Source: JAJNPS01 sp031378845 (GTDB lineage: Bacteria > Pseudomonadota > Alphaproteobacteria > Rhodobacterales > Rhodobacteraceae). Taken from it: a stretch of DNA of 64,000 nt. The DNA is taken from assembly GCA_031378845.1 (NCBI GenBank), contig JANNES010000015.1, positions 434,001-498,000 of the forward strand, read 5' to 3'. Positions 17,938 through 27,660 of this stretch are shown piece after piece (the first letter of the stretch is position 1; each line of letters starts with the position of its first letter). The notes under the pieces were generated by a model, which saw only the letters and a program-made list of their open reading frames with translations, was not told where the DNA came from and did not search any database. Position numbers and translations under genes: made by a program.

Positions 17938-18100
17938 TGCGCCCTCCACCAGCAACATGCCGTTGACACACCCGAGGACAAGGATGGCGCGTCCGCCTTA
18001 ACAACCTGTGACGCGCGATCCGCCGAGAAAAGCCAATTTTAGCTTTTACTGCGTGTTAAGGCCACCTCTGACATACCGCTGTGATCAGGCGGATGAGGCG

Positions 18101-19372
18101 ATGTTGCAACTTAGAACCCAACGACACGTGCCGCCAACCGTGGTGCAAGATTACGGTGTCCAACGGCATGTTTTGGTGGTGGATGACAGCAAGGCCCAGC
18201 GCCGGATCCTGTCGATGCAGTTGTCGCGCTGGGGCTATCGCGTGACCGAGGCCGCCTCGGCGGAAGAGGCACTTGCCGTCTGCCAGACCACCGTTTTCGA
18301 CATCGTGCTCAGCGACTGGATGATGAGCGGGATGACCGGCGTGGATCTGTGCCGTGCCTTTCGGGCATTGCCACACGAAGGCTACGGCTACTTCATTCTT
18401 CTGACCTCCAAATCGGAAAAGGCCGAAATCGCCAGCGGGCTTGAGGCAGGGGCGGACGATTTTCTGACCAAGCCAGTCAGCGCAGACGAGTTGCGCGCAA
18501 GGCTGCGTGCGGGGGAACGCATCCTTGGCATGCAGACCGAACTGGTCGAAAAAAACCGATTGATCGGCTCCACGCTCTGCGAGTTGCAAAAACTCTATGA
18601 TTCGCTTGACCGCGATCTGATCGAGGCGCGAAAGCTGCAGCAAAACCTCGTGCGTGACCGGCAACGTGATTTCGGGCAAGGCAAGGCTGCGATCCTGATG
18701 CGCCCGTCGGGCCATGTCGGCGGCGATCTCGCGGGGTGTTTTGCCATCAACAGCCGTCGGGTGGCGCTCTATTCCGTCGATGTCTCGGGCCATGGCGTGG
18801 CCTCCGCGATGATGACGGTGCGTCTCGCGGGCCTTTTGTCCGCAGCTTCGCCCGATCAGAACATTGCCCTGACCTTGGTTCGCGAAGGCCAGCGCGAGGC
18901 TTGGCCGCCAGAGATGGTGGCCGTCCGCTTTAACCGCATGATGATCGAGGATATCCAGGTCGATCAGTACTTCACGATGGTCTATGCCGAGATTGACCTT
19001 GTGACCGGACGCGGCAGTCTGGTGCAGGCCGGTCATCCCCATCCGGTGATCTTGCGCGCGTCGGGCCAGCTGGAGCGACTCGGCGGCGGTGGTCTTCCCA
19101 TCGGTCTGGTGCCGGGTGCGACCTACGAGCGCACCACGTTTCGGCTAAAACGCGGCGATCGGTTGCTGTTGGTGTCGGACGGGATTACCGAATGTCCGGG
19201 GCAAGATGGCCATGACTTTGGCGAAGACGGGCTTGAGGCGCTGCTTGGACGCAACGCATCCCTGCAAAGCGCGGAATTGCTTGCAGCCATTCCTTGGGAA
19301 TTGGCCTCATTTTCGGGCAGCGACGATTTTCCAGACGATGTCTCGGGCGTGCTTTTTGACTTTCTGGGCTAG
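18101..19372 (+). CDS. Response regulator with PP2C/SpoIIE-type phosphatase output domain
   Basis: Residues about 20-140 are a receiver domain (VLVVDDSKAQR acidic pair, phospho-Asp in LSDWMMSG, switch Thr in LLTSKSE, Lys in FLTKPVS). A coiled-coil-like linker (about 150-185) leads to an RsbU/SpoIIE phosphatase with metal ligands in HVGGDLAG, VDVSGHGVASAMM and SDGITECPG. Such proteins control partner-switching cascades in general-stress or surface-sensing responses by dephosphorylating an anti-sigma-factor antagonist. Start at 18101 chosen because the receiver begins soon after; an upstream 18008 start is possible. The stop codon overlaps that of the NUDIX gene in CTAG. Confidence 0.9.
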   Translation: MLQLRTQRHVPPTVVQDYGVQRHVLVVDDSKAQRRILSMQLSRWGYRVTEAASAEEALAVCQTTVFDIVLSDWMMSGMTGVDLCRAFRALPHEGYGYFILLTSKSEKAEIASGLEAGADDFLTKPVSADELRARLRAGERILGMQTELVEKNRLIGSTLCELQKLYDSLDRDLIEARKLQQNLVRDRQRDFGQGKAAILMRPSGHVGGDLAGCFAINSRRVALYSVDVSGHGVASAMMTVRLAGLLSAASPDQNIALTLVREGQREAWPPEMVAVRFNRMMIEDIQVDQYFTMVYAEIDLVTGRGSLVQAGHPHPVILRASGQLERLGGGGLPIGLVPGATYERTTFRLKRGDRLLLVSDGITECPGQDGHDFGEDGLEALLGRNASLQSAELLAAIPWELASFSGSDDFPDDVSGVLFDFLG

Positions 19373-19827
19373 GCTGATCGCGAAAAACGTTTGATAAGCA
19401 TCCGTGCCAGCATGGTCCGATCCCCCGGATTGCCCAATCGCGTCAAAGCCTCATCCACCGGCAGCCAGACCGCAAGATGGCCTGCTTCGGTCGGCGGACC
19501 CAGCCGCAGAACCGGCCGCGCCAGATAGATCGTGCACAGCTTTTCTGCCCAAAGGTCATATTCCGGCATATACGTGAACCGCCGAAACGCCCCGATCCGC
19601 CGGTCAATCGCGATGCGCCAGCCGGTTTCCTCGCGCACTTCGCGGTGCAGCGCCGGAATGGGCTGCTCACCGGGATCGATCCCCCCGCCAGGCAGCTGGA
19701 ACTCCGGCACGGGCAGAGACTGGTGCGTCACCAGAATGCTGTCGCCTTGCATCAAGATCGCATACACGCCCGGGCGGCGGCGGTAGTGCTGATCAAGACG
19801 TTTGCTGTCGCCAAAACGCGGGATCAT
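19369..19827 (-). CDS. NUDIX hydrolase
   Basis: A 152-residue NUDIX protein with a complete box: G-x5-E-x7-R-E-V-x-E-E in GGGIDPGEQPIPALHREVRE followed by ETGW. The start at 19827 (MIPRFGDSKR) is the typical beginning of this subgroup; a frame start at 19914 would overlap the divergent hslO. It probably hydrolyses a nucleoside-diphosphate derivative; substrate unknown. It converges on the response regulator, the two sharing a CTAG stop. Confidence 0.87.
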   Translation of the reverse strand: MIPRFGDSKRLDQHYRRRPGVYAILMQGDSILVTHQSLPVPEFQLPGGGIDPGEQPIPALHREVREETGWRIAIDRRIGAFRRFTYMPEYDLWAEKLCTIYLARPVLRLGPPTEAGHLAVWLPVDEALTRLGNPGDRTMLARMLIKRFSRSA

Positions 19828-19907
19828 CGGATCAGGTCCTCGGTTGGGCTGGTTGCTCTGCCTATATTGGCGCGGTATGCCAGCAGAGTTGCGGCAAGGA
19901 AACCCCG

Positions 19908-20891
19908 ATGACATCGTACAAGATCGCCTGGGACGACATGGTCCTGCCCTTTCAACTTGACCGCCCGGACATCCGTGGCCGTGTCGCGCGGCTTGATGGC
20001 GTGCTCGATCAGGTGCTGCGCCAGCATGCCTATCCTGTCTCCATCGAGGCCCTCGTGGCCGAGGCGGCGCTGCTGACCGCGCTGATCGGGCAATCGGTTA
20101 AATTGCGCTGGAAGCTCAGCCTGCAGATTCGAGGCAATGGCCCGGCGCGGCTGATCGCCACCGACTACTACGGTCCGGACGCGGAGGGTGCCGCCGGGCG
20201 CATCCGCGCCTATGCCAGCTATGACGCAGAACGCCTGGATGACGCGGCTGCTCCCTTCAGCCAGATCGGCACGGGCTACTTTGCCGTGATGATCGATCAG
20301 GGCGAGGGGATGGTTCCTTATCAGGGCTTCACGCCCATCGCGGGCAAATCGCTTTCTGACTGCGCCGAGACCTATTTTGCCCAGTCCGAACAGCTGCCGA
20401 CCCGATTTCAGGTGACCTTTGGCAAAAGCCAGACGCCCGGCGAGGCCCCGCACTGGCGCGCAGGCGGGATCATGCTGCAGCATATGCCAGCCGCAGGTGG
20501 TGCCGTCGCAGCTGATGCCGGTTCAGGTGAGGGCGGCCTGCTCAACCATGCCGATATCCTCTCGGGCGAAGCATCTGAAAACTGGAACCGCACCAACATC
20601 TTGCTTGATACCGTCGAAGAGTTGGAACTGATCGGCCCCTCCGTCAGCCCGACCGACCTTCTGGTGCGGCTGTTTCACGAGGAAACACCGCGCGTGTTCG
20701 ATGCGACCGCTGTGCGGTTTGGCTGTTCATGCTCGCCCGACAAGGTGCGTCAGACAATGTCGATCTATTCGCAAAAGGACATCTCCAAGATGACGACCGC
20801 CCAGGGGATCGTCACCGCCGATTGTCAGTTCTGCGGCGCGCATTACGAATTTGATCCCAAGACGCTGGGGTTTGAGGCCAAGGATGTGTGA
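19908..20891 (+). CDS. hslO: Redox-regulated chaperone Hsp33
   Basis: Cytoplasmic holdase (327 residues) activated by oxidation. The four zinc-binding cysteines are at the C-terminus as FGCSCSPDKV and ADCQFCGAHYEF, with the expected spacing. The N-terminal substrate-binding domain carries the GNGPARLIATDYYG type of signature. An insert-like Ala/Gly-rich loop (PAAGGAVAADAGSGEGG) around residue 200 is mild. First gene of a coupled chain: its last codons overlap the CoA pyrophosphatase start by 8 bases. Confidence 0.95.
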   Translation: MTSYKIAWDDMVLPFQLDRPDIRGRVARLDGVLDQVLRQHAYPVSIEALVAEAALLTALIGQSVKLRWKLSLQIRGNGPARLIATDYYGPDAEGAAGRIRAYASYDAERLDDAAAPFSQIGTGYFAVMIDQGEGMVPYQGFTPIAGKSLSDCAETYFAQSEQLPTRFQVTFGKSQTPGEAPHWRAGGIMLQHMPAAGGAVAADAGSGEGGLLNHADILSGEASENWNRTNILLDTVEELELIGPSVSPTDLLVRLFHEETPRVFDATAVRFGCSCSPDKVRQTMSIYSQKDISKMTTAQGIVTADCQFCGAHYEFDPKTLGFEAKDV

Positions 20892-21465
20892 GGTCGACCG
20901 CCTTGCCGCAGCGCTTTTGTGCCCGCAAGGCTCATCGTCCGACTTTGATCTGAACCCTGCCATGGTTTTGCCGCCAGGGCGCGTCCTGCGTCCTGCGGCG
21001 GTGCTGGTAGCCCTGTGCCAGGACTGCCTGATCTTGACCAAACGTGCCTCGCATTTGCAACATCACCCCGGCCAGATCGCTTTTCCCGGTGGCAAGGTCG
21101 ATGCAAGCGACGCCTCGCCTACCGCCGCCGCCCTGCGTGAAGCACACGAAGAGATCGGCCTTGGTCCCGGACTTGTCGAGGTTCTTGGCCCTTTGCCGGT
21201 CCACGAAACGGTAACAGGGTTCTCGGTGATGCCCATTCTGGGCCATGTCAGAGCCGATTTTGCGCCTATACCGGAGGCGGGCGAAGTCGAAGAGGTCTTT
21301 ATGGTCCCTCTGCGCCACATCCTCGATCCGGCGAACTACGCGATCGAGCGCCGACTGTGGGGTGGCCAATGGCGGCGCTATTACGCTGTGCCTTATGGTC
21401 CGTACTACATCTGGGGGGCTACGGCACGGATCTTGCGCGGGCTCGCCGAGCGGGTGGCCCGATGA
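20884..21465 (+). CDS. NUDIX CoA pyrophosphatase
   Basis: A 193-residue NUDIX enzyme of the CoA-diphosphatase (NudL/YeaB) subgroup. It shows both the CoA-specific LTKRASHLQHHPGQIAFPGG stretch and the NUDIX box GGKVDASDASPTAAALREAH plus EEIGL. It would cleave CoA and its derivatives to 4'-phosphopantetheine and 3',5'-ADP. The ATG at 20884 lies inside the end of hslO, and its own TGA overlaps the cca ATG (ATGA), so the three genes are translationally coupled. Confidence 0.9.
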   Translation: MCEVDRLAAALLCPQGSSSDFDLNPAMVLPPGRVLRPAAVLVALCQDCLILTKRASHLQHHPGQIAFPGGKVDASDASPTAAALREAHEEIGLGPGLVEVLGPLPVHETVTGFSVMPILGHVRADFAPIPEAGEVEEVFMVPLRHILDPANYAIERRLWGGQWRRYYAVPYGPYYIWGATARILRGLAERVAR

Positions 21466-22604
21466 AGCTGACCGGCGACTGGCTGCATCACGCCGGAACT
21501 CGGGCGCTCTTTGCGGCCCTTCGGTCGGATGGACATCAGGTACTGTTTGTCGGTGGATGCGTCCGCAACGCACTGCTGTGGAGGCCGGTCCGGGACATCG
21601 ACCTTGCTACCGACGCGACACCGGATGTCGTCGCGGACCTTTGCACCAAGGCGGGCTTGCGTGTCGTCCCAACCGGCATGGACCATGGGACCGTGACCGT
21701 TATCGCGGGCGACCGCGCCCATGAGGTCACGACATTTCGGCGTGATATCGCAACCGACGGGCGACATGCGGTCGTAGCCTACACCAAAGACCCGGCCGAA
21801 GACGCTGCGCGGCGCGACTTCACCATGAATGCGCTTTATGCGGACATGGATGGAACCATCATCGACCCACTCGGCGGTCTGCCCGACTTGCGCGCGCTTC
21901 GTGTCCGCTTCGTCGGTGACCCCAACGCGCGCATCGCCGAGGACTACCTGCGCATTTTGCGGTTTTTCAGGTTCAACGCGGCCTATGGCGATCCAGGTGG
22001 CGGCATCGATGCTGATGGTCTGGCCGCATGTGCGTCGAATCTGGCAGGCCTAGAGACGCTTGCGCGCGAACGGATCGGACAGGAAATGCGCAAGCTGCTT
22101 GACGCTTCAGACCCCGCACCCGCGATGGCTGCGATGGCTCAGGCGGGGGTGCTGGCGTGCATCCTGCCCGGTGCCGACCTGCGTGCACTGGCCCCGCTTG
22201 TCGATCTGGAACTTGACGCCGATCCCGACTGGCTGCGTCGTCTTGCGGTCATCGGCGGCGAGGACACGGAAGGCCGTCTGCGGCTGTCGCGCTCCGAGGT
22301 GCGGGTTCTTGCGGCGTTGCGGCAGGCGATCGGCAGCATCGAATCGCCCGCCGTCCTGGGCTGGCGGTTGGGCATCCACCGCGCGACGGACGCACTGCTT
22401 GTCCGCGCCGCCGTGATGGAACAGCCCTTGCACAGCGGTTGGGCGGCTGAGGTATCACGCGGTGCGGCAGCGGTCTTTCCGGTCACGGCGGCCGACCTGA
22501 TGCCGGGTCTGGCCGGACCCACCTTGGGGACACGCCTCAAGGAACTCCAGGCCCGCTGGCTCGCGTCAGATCTTTGCCTGTCGGCCCAGGATCTTCTGGC
22601 CTGA
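21462..22604 (+). CDS. cca: CCA-adding tRNA nucleotidyltransferase / poly(A) polymerase family
   Basis: A 380-residue class II nucleotidyltransferase. The active-site loop is VGGCVRNALL followed by DIDLATDATP with the two catalytic Asp residues; RRDFTMNALYAD and EDYLRILRFFRFNA are the nucleotide-template and helical signatures. It adds or repairs the CCA end of tRNAs, although poly(A) polymerase cannot be excluded by sequence alone. Start ATG overlaps the upstream stop; the long in-frame upstream extension to 21357 is inside the previous gene and is not used. Confidence 0.93.
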   Translation: MKLTGDWLHHAGTRALFAALRSDGHQVLFVGGCVRNALLWRPVRDIDLATDATPDVVADLCTKAGLRVVPTGMDHGTVTVIAGDRAHEVTTFRRDIATDGRHAVVAYTKDPAEDAARRDFTMNALYADMDGTIIDPLGGLPDLRALRVRFVGDPNARIAEDYLRILRFFRFNAAYGDPGGGIDADGLAACASNLAGLETLARERIGQEMRKLLDASDPAPAMAAMAQAGVLACILPGADLRALAPLVDLELDADPDWLRRLAVIGGEDTEGRLRLSRSEVRVLAALRQAIGSIESPAVLGWRLGIHRATDALLVRAAVMEQPLHSGWAAEVSRGAAAVFPVTAADLMPGLAGPTLGTRLKELQARWLASDLCLSAQDLLA

Positions 22605-22661
22605 CGGTTTCCCTCGTCACAAAACCGGACTATATGCAGGGATCAAGGTGAGTCCCCGATC

Positions 22662-24506
22662 ATGTTTCGCTTTTTTGAGGGCCTCGTCGACCCATACGGT
22701 CCCTACGAGCCCACCGACACGCCGCCCCGGCGGCTATGGCCATTCCTCAAGGAGTACATCCGCCCCTTTCGGGCGGTTTTTGCCCTCACGGGGGCCTTGT
22801 CGGTCGTGGCGGCATTCGTGGATGTGGCGCTGATCTGGTATGTCGGGCGGCTGGTTGATCTGCTCGCGACACTGGGGCCGCAAGAGTTCTGGGCCGGGCA
22901 TGGCACGGAAATCATCCTTGTTGCACTTTTCGTACTGATCTTGCGCCCCTTGATCATGGTCGTCGACGTTGCCTTGCTGCACAATACGATCCTGCCGAAT
23001 TTCGGCACAATGATCCGCTGGCGTGCCCATGCCCATGTCATCCGCCAGCCCGTGGGCTGGTTTGAGTCCGATTTTGCCGGGCGCATCGCCAACCGCATCA
23101 TGCAGACGCCCCCCGCCGCCGGGGATGCGGTCTTCCAGACATTTGACGCTGTGGCTTTTGCCAGTGTCACGGTCGTGGGTGCCGGCATCATGCTGGCTGA
23201 TGCCGATCCGCGTTTGCTGGTGCCGTTGCTGATCTGGTTCGCGTTCTATGCCTGGCTCGTGCGCTGGACAATCCGTCACGCCGGACCGGCGGCGATGGCC
23301 TCCAGTGAAGCGCGCTCCGCGGTGACGGGCCGCGTGGTGGATGCTTATACCAACATCCATTCGGTCAAGCTGTTCGCCCATCACGACAAGGAACTGGCTT
23401 ACGCCAAAGAAGCCATCGAGCATGCCCGCAAGACCTTTTTCAAAGAGATGCGGATCATCACCAAGATGGACCTCGCGCTGACGATGTTGAATGGATTCTT
23501 GATCATATCGGTGACAGGCGGGGCGATTTTGCTGTGGTATCAAGGCGCTGCAACGGTCGGTACGGTGGCTGCTGCGACTGCACTGGTGCTGCGGCTGAAC
23601 AACATGACGTATTGGATCATGTGGGCGTTTTCATCGCTCGTGCAGGCGCTGGGCGTGGTGCAAGAGGGCATGCAGACGATCACACACCCCATCGGGCTGG
23701 TCGACAAACCGGGCGCACGCCTGTTGAACCTGCAACATGGCCGGATCGAGATCGACGGCATTTCGCACCATTACGGTCGCGGCTCAGGCGGGTTGCAAAA
23801 CCTGTCATTGACCATTTTACCCGGCGAAAAAGTCGGCATCGTCGGCCGCTCAGGCGCGGGCAAGTCGACCATGGTCAAGCTGATCTTGCGGTTTTACGAC
23901 ACGGAATCGGGACGTATCCTGATCGACGGTCAGGATATCGCCGATGTCACGCAAGAATCGCTGCGGCGCATGGTTGGCATGGTGCAGCAAGACAGCAGCC
24001 TGTTGCATCGCTCGGTGCGCGACAATATCCTGTATGGCCGCCCGGATGCCACCGACGACCAGATGATCGCTGCGGCCCGCCAAGCCGAAGCACATGATTT
24101 CATCCTGACGCTTGAGGACTCTGAGGGCCGCAAGGGCTATGACGCGCATGTCGGTGAACGCGGGGTAAAGCTGTCGGGTGGCCAGCGTCAGCGCGTGGCC
24201 CTCGCTCGCGTCATCCTGAAGGACGCACCGATCTTGATCCTCGACGAGGCGACGAGTGCGCTTGACAGCGAGGCCGAGGCCGCAATCCAGGAGTCGCTAT
24301 ACGGGGTGATGAAGGGCAAGACGGTGCTCGCGATTGCGCACCGCTTGTCGACGATTTCGGCCATGGACCGCATTGTCGTGCTCGAAGACGGCCGTATCGC
24401 CGAAGCGGGGACGCACAATCAGCTTTTGGCGCAGAATGGTCTCTATGCCCGCTTTTGGGCCCGTCAGTCCGGCGGTTTCATCGGGATTGAGGATGCTGCC
24501 GAATGA
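22662..24506 (+). CDS. ABC exporter half-transporter (permease + ATPase), first of a pair
   Basis: A 614-residue type IV ABC exporter subunit. About six membrane helices occupy residues 30-330, then the ATPase with Walker A GRSGAGKSTM, signature LSGGQRQRV and Walker B plus catalytic Glu in LILDEATSALD, and the switch His in IAHRLST. All catalytic parts are intact. The next gene starts within its stop codon (ATGA) and encodes a second half of the same architecture, so a heterodimer is likely. Substrate (lipid, peptide or drug) not readable. Confidence 0.93.
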   Translation: MFRFFEGLVDPYGPYEPTDTPPRRLWPFLKEYIRPFRAVFALTGALSVVAAFVDVALIWYVGRLVDLLATLGPQEFWAGHGTEIILVALFVLILRPLIMVVDVALLHNTILPNFGTMIRWRAHAHVIRQPVGWFESDFAGRIANRIMQTPPAAGDAVFQTFDAVAFASVTVVGAGIMLADADPRLLVPLLIWFAFYAWLVRWTIRHAGPAAMASSEARSAVTGRVVDAYTNIHSVKLFAHHDKELAYAKEAIEHARKTFFKEMRIITKMDLALTMLNGFLIISVTGGAILLWYQGAATVGTVAAATALVLRLNNMTYWIMWAFSSLVQALGVVQEGMQTITHPIGLVDKPGARLLNLQHGRIEIDGISHHYGRGSGGLQNLSLTILPGEKVGIVGRSGAGKSTMVKLILRFYDTESGRILIDGQDIADVTQESLRRMVGMVQQDSSLLHRSVRDNILYGRPDATDDQMIAAARQAEAHDFILTLEDSEGRKGYDAHVGERGVKLSGGQRQRVALARVILKDAPILILDEATSALDSEAEAAIQESLYGVMKGKTVLAIAHRLSTISAMDRIVVLEDGRIAEAGTHNQLLAQNGLYARFWARQSGGFIGIEDAAE

Positions 24507-26353
24507 GCCTTTTTTCCCGACTGGGCGACAGCATCGATGCCTTTCGCCCTGCCGACGGACCACCGCCACAAGAGCTGTGGCCATTCATGCGCTGGTCACT
24601 CAAGGGCTCGTGGCTCATGCTTTGGATCGCGGGCGTCCTGTCCTCCTTGGCGGGCGCCACCGAGGTCGTCTCGGCACTGATCCTCGGCTGGGTGATCGAC
24701 GCGGCGCTCAGCTCAAGTCCGGACCGGTTCTTTGCCGATAACACGACGATGATCCTGTGGTTTATCGTCTTTTATGTCATTCTGCGGCCCTTGGCCTTTG
24801 GCATTTCCTCGGCCTCGAACGCCATCGTCATCGGCCCGAACGTCCTGCCGCTGGTGCTGTCGCGGCTGCATCGCTGGACGCTTGGGCAGGCGATCACCTT
24901 TTTCGACAACGATTTTGCGGGACGGATCGCGACCAAGCAGATGCAAGCCGCACGCGCCGTGACAGATGTCGCAACAGAGGTCATCAACACGGTCTGCTTC
25001 GCGCTCGCCTCGGTCATCGGATCGGCGATCTTTCTGATTTCGGTCGATAGCCGGGTCGCGCTGGCCCTGATGGCCTGGCTTGTCGCCTATGTGGCATTGA
25101 TCGGGTTCTTCATGCCCAGGATCCGTGTCAACTCGGCCGCACGGGCAGCGTCCCGTGCGATGGTCTCGGGTCAGGTCGTGGACACGATCACCAACATCAA
25201 GACCGTCAAGCTTTTTGCCCATGCCGCGTTCGAGGACCGCGTCGCCTTGAAAGCGATGGAAGTTTTCCGCGCCCGTAGTCTCGAATTCGGCGAGATTTCC
25301 ACCTGGTTCCGGTTGGCGCTGATGACGTTGGCGGGGATTCTGCCGGTGATGCTGATCGGTGGAACCTTGCTCTTGTGGCGGGAGGGCCAGGCGACCGCCG
25401 GTGCCATCGCGGCCTCTGGCGCCATCGCGATGCGCATCGCGCAGATGTCGGGCTGGGTCAGCTTCACCCTCATGTCGATCTATACATCGGTCGGCGAGGT
25501 CGAGGACGGCATGCGCACGCTTTCGATCCCCCATGCGCTTGCCGACGCCGCGGATGCCAAGCTCCTTCCTCCGATCAAGGGCGAAATCCGGTTTGACGGC
25601 GCGTCTTTTGCCTATGGCCGCCAGCGCGGCGGCGTGGCCGAAGTAAATCTGACCATCGCGGCGGGCGAAAAGCTGGGCATCGTTGGGGCCTCGGGTGCGG
25701 GCAAGTCATCGCTCGTGTCGCTGCTTTTGCGGCTCTATGACACCGAAAAGGGCCATATTCTGATTGATGGTGTCGACGTGCGCGACGTTACGCAAGAATC
25801 CTTGCGCAGCCAGATCGGGATGGTCACTCAGGAAACCGCGATGTTCAACCGCTCGGCCCGCGACAACATCGCCTATGGCCGCCCCGAAGCAGCCGAGTCG
25901 GAGATCCTCGCAGCCGCCCGCGCCGCAGAGGCAGATGTCTTCATCGCCAACATGATCGACCACAATGGCCGCAAAGGCTATGACGCCTTTCTGGGCGAGC
26001 GGGGCGTGAAACTGTCGGGTGGCCAGCGCCAGCGTATCGCGCTTGCCCGCGCGTTTCTGAAAGACGCGCCGATCCTCGTGCTGGACGAGGCGACAAGCGC
26101 GCTCGACAGCGAGGTTGAGGCGAATATCCAGGAGGCACTGACCCGCGTGATGCAGGGCAAGACGGTTCTGGCCATCGCCCACCGGCTGTCCACCATCGCC
26201 GCAATGGACCGCATCATCGTGATGGATGACGGCCGCATCGTCGAAGAGGGCAGTCATGCCGCGCTGTTGGCCAAAGGGGGTCTCTATGCGCGCTATTGGA
26301 ACCGCCAGTCCGGCGGCTTTATCGGCGTCGAAGACCAACAGGCGGCCGAGTGA
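24503..26353 (+). CDS. ABC exporter half-transporter, second of a pair
   Basis: A 616-residue partner of the preceding exporter with the same layout: N-terminal cytoplasmic helix, about six transmembrane helices to residue 330, then Walker A GASGAGKSSL, signature LSGGQRQRI, LVLDEATSALD and IAHRLST. Both nucleotide sites of the presumed heterodimer are therefore canonical, unlike pairs with one degenerate site. The GTG start of the RNA methyltransferase gene overlaps its stop, so four proteins are linked by translation. Confidence 0.93.
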   Translation: MSLFSRLGDSIDAFRPADGPPPQELWPFMRWSLKGSWLMLWIAGVLSSLAGATEVVSALILGWVIDAALSSSPDRFFADNTTMILWFIVFYVILRPLAFGISSASNAIVIGPNVLPLVLSRLHRWTLGQAITFFDNDFAGRIATKQMQAARAVTDVATEVINTVCFALASVIGSAIFLISVDSRVALALMAWLVAYVALIGFFMPRIRVNSAARAASRAMVSGQVVDTITNIKTVKLFAHAAFEDRVALKAMEVFRARSLEFGEISTWFRLALMTLAGILPVMLIGGTLLLWREGQATAGAIAASGAIAMRIAQMSGWVSFTLMSIYTSVGEVEDGMRTLSIPHALADAADAKLLPPIKGEIRFDGASFAYGRQRGGVAEVNLTIAAGEKLGIVGASGAGKSSLVSLLLRLYDTEKGHILIDGVDVRDVTQESLRSQIGMVTQETAMFNRSARDNIAYGRPEAAESEILAAARAAEADVFIANMIDHNGRKGYDAFLGERGVKLSGGQRQRIALARAFLKDAPILVLDEATSALDSEVEANIQEALTRVMQGKTVLAIAHRLSTIAAMDRIIVMDDGRIVEEGSHAALLAKGGLYARYWNRQSGGFIGVEDQQAAE

Positions 26354-27576
26354 AGTTCACCGTTGAACGGCTGGGTCATCACGGCGACGGCATCGCTGCG
26401 GGTGACGCTGGGCCGATCTATGCGCCCGGCTTGTTGCCGGGCGAAGAGGCGACGGGCGATCTGTCCGGCGACCGGCTGACGAACATCCGGATCCTGACGC
26501 CCTCGACGTTCCGGGTAAAGCCGCCTTGTCCTCATGCCCGCACCTGCGGTGGCTGTCTCATGCAGCATGCCGCAGACCCGTTTGTCGCCGACTGGAAAGA
26601 GGGCATCGTGCGCGGCGCCCTGGCCGGACAGGGGCTGATAGCCGATTTTCGCCCGATGGTGACCTCTGCCCCCCGCTCGCGCAGGCGCGCGACCTTTACG
26701 GGCCGCAAGACCAAGGGCGGCGCGCTGATCGGATTTCACGCACGCGCATCCGAGATGCTGATTCCGGTGCCGCAATGTCAGCTGGTCCATCCCGACCTGC
26801 TGGCAGCCGCGTCAGGGCTCGAGGCGCTGGTGCATCTTGGTGGCTCGCGCACGACCGAGGTGCAGCTGACCGTGACCCGGTCCATTGGCGGGCCGGATGT
26901 GGCGGTGACGGGCGGCAAGCCGATGGATGCCGAACAGCAGCTGCAGATGGCGCGGCTTTGTGAGGCGCATGGCTTTGCCCGCCTGACTTGGAACGGTGAA
27001 ACCGTGGCAATGCGCGCGCAGCCGATGCAGCGCTTTGGCCGCGCCCTTGTCGCCCCGCCGCCCGGAGCCTTTTTGCAAGCGACACCTGAAGGTGAGGCCG
27101 CTCTGGTACAAGCCGTGTCGCTGGCCATCGGCCCGGCACGCAAAGTCGCGGACCTGTTTGCCGGTTGCGGCACGTTTGCGCTTGCGCTGGCCGACCGCGC
27201 CGAAGTCCACGCCGTGGAATCCGATCCTGCGATGACGCACGCCATGGACAAGGCGGCCCGCACAACCCAAGGGCTGCGCCGCGTCACCGTGGAGACGCGT
27301 GATCTGTTCCGCCGTCCGCTCGATGTGGATGAACTCAAGGGCATCGATGCCGTAGTGATCGACCCGCCGCGCGCAGGTGCCGAGGCGCAGACCGAACGGC
27401 TTGCCGCGTCGTCGGTGCCCGTCATCGCGGCGGTATCATGCAACCCGGTCACATTTGCCCGCGATGCCCGGATCGCGGTGGCGGCGGGCTATCATCTGGA
27501 CTGGCTGCAGGTCATCGACCAGTTCCGCTGGTCATCACATGTCGAACTCGTCGCGCGGTTCAGCCGGGCCAAGTGA
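26350..27576 (+). CDS. Class I SAM-dependent RNA 5-methyluridine methyltransferase (RlmD/TrmA family)
   Basis: A 408-residue enzyme starting with GTG at 26350, where GTGA couples it to the ABC exporter gene. Cysteines in CPHARTCGGCLMQH and PQCQLVHP could hold the [4Fe-4S] cluster of RlmD-type enzymes. The SAM motif is DLFAGCGTFALAL, and the catalytic nucleophile is in AAVSCNPVTFARD, with DPPRAGAE before it. It probably methylates a uridine of 23S rRNA. The N-terminal TRAM domain seen in RumA is short here (KFTVERLGHHGDGIA is its remnant). Confidence 0.88.
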   Translation: MKFTVERLGHHGDGIAAGDAGPIYAPGLLPGEEATGDLSGDRLTNIRILTPSTFRVKPPCPHARTCGGCLMQHAADPFVADWKEGIVRGALAGQGLIADFRPMVTSAPRSRRRATFTGRKTKGGALIGFHARASEMLIPVPQCQLVHPDLLAAASGLEALVHLGGSRTTEVQLTVTRSIGGPDVAVTGGKPMDAEQQLQMARLCEAHGFARLTWNGETVAMRAQPMQRFGRALVAPPPGAFLQATPEGEAALVQAVSLAIGPARKVADLFAGCGTFALALADRAEVHAVESDPAMTHAMDKAARTTQGLRRVTVETRDLFRRPLDVDELKGIDAVVIDPPRAGAEAQTERLAASSVPVIAAVSCNPVTFARDARIAVAAGYHLDWLQVIDQFRWSSHVELVARFSRAK

Positions 27577-27660
27577 CATCAAGTTGACCGCAAACGCGCA
27601 CCAAACGCTGGTCAGCCGTCTCCGGTTCCGCTAAGCAGAAAAAAAATATCGAGCAGCTTC

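Noticed and set aside
17963..17968. TTGACA between the HPt and response-regulator genes
   Set aside because: The sequence at the -10 distance is GC-rich and unlike a promoter on the plus strand.
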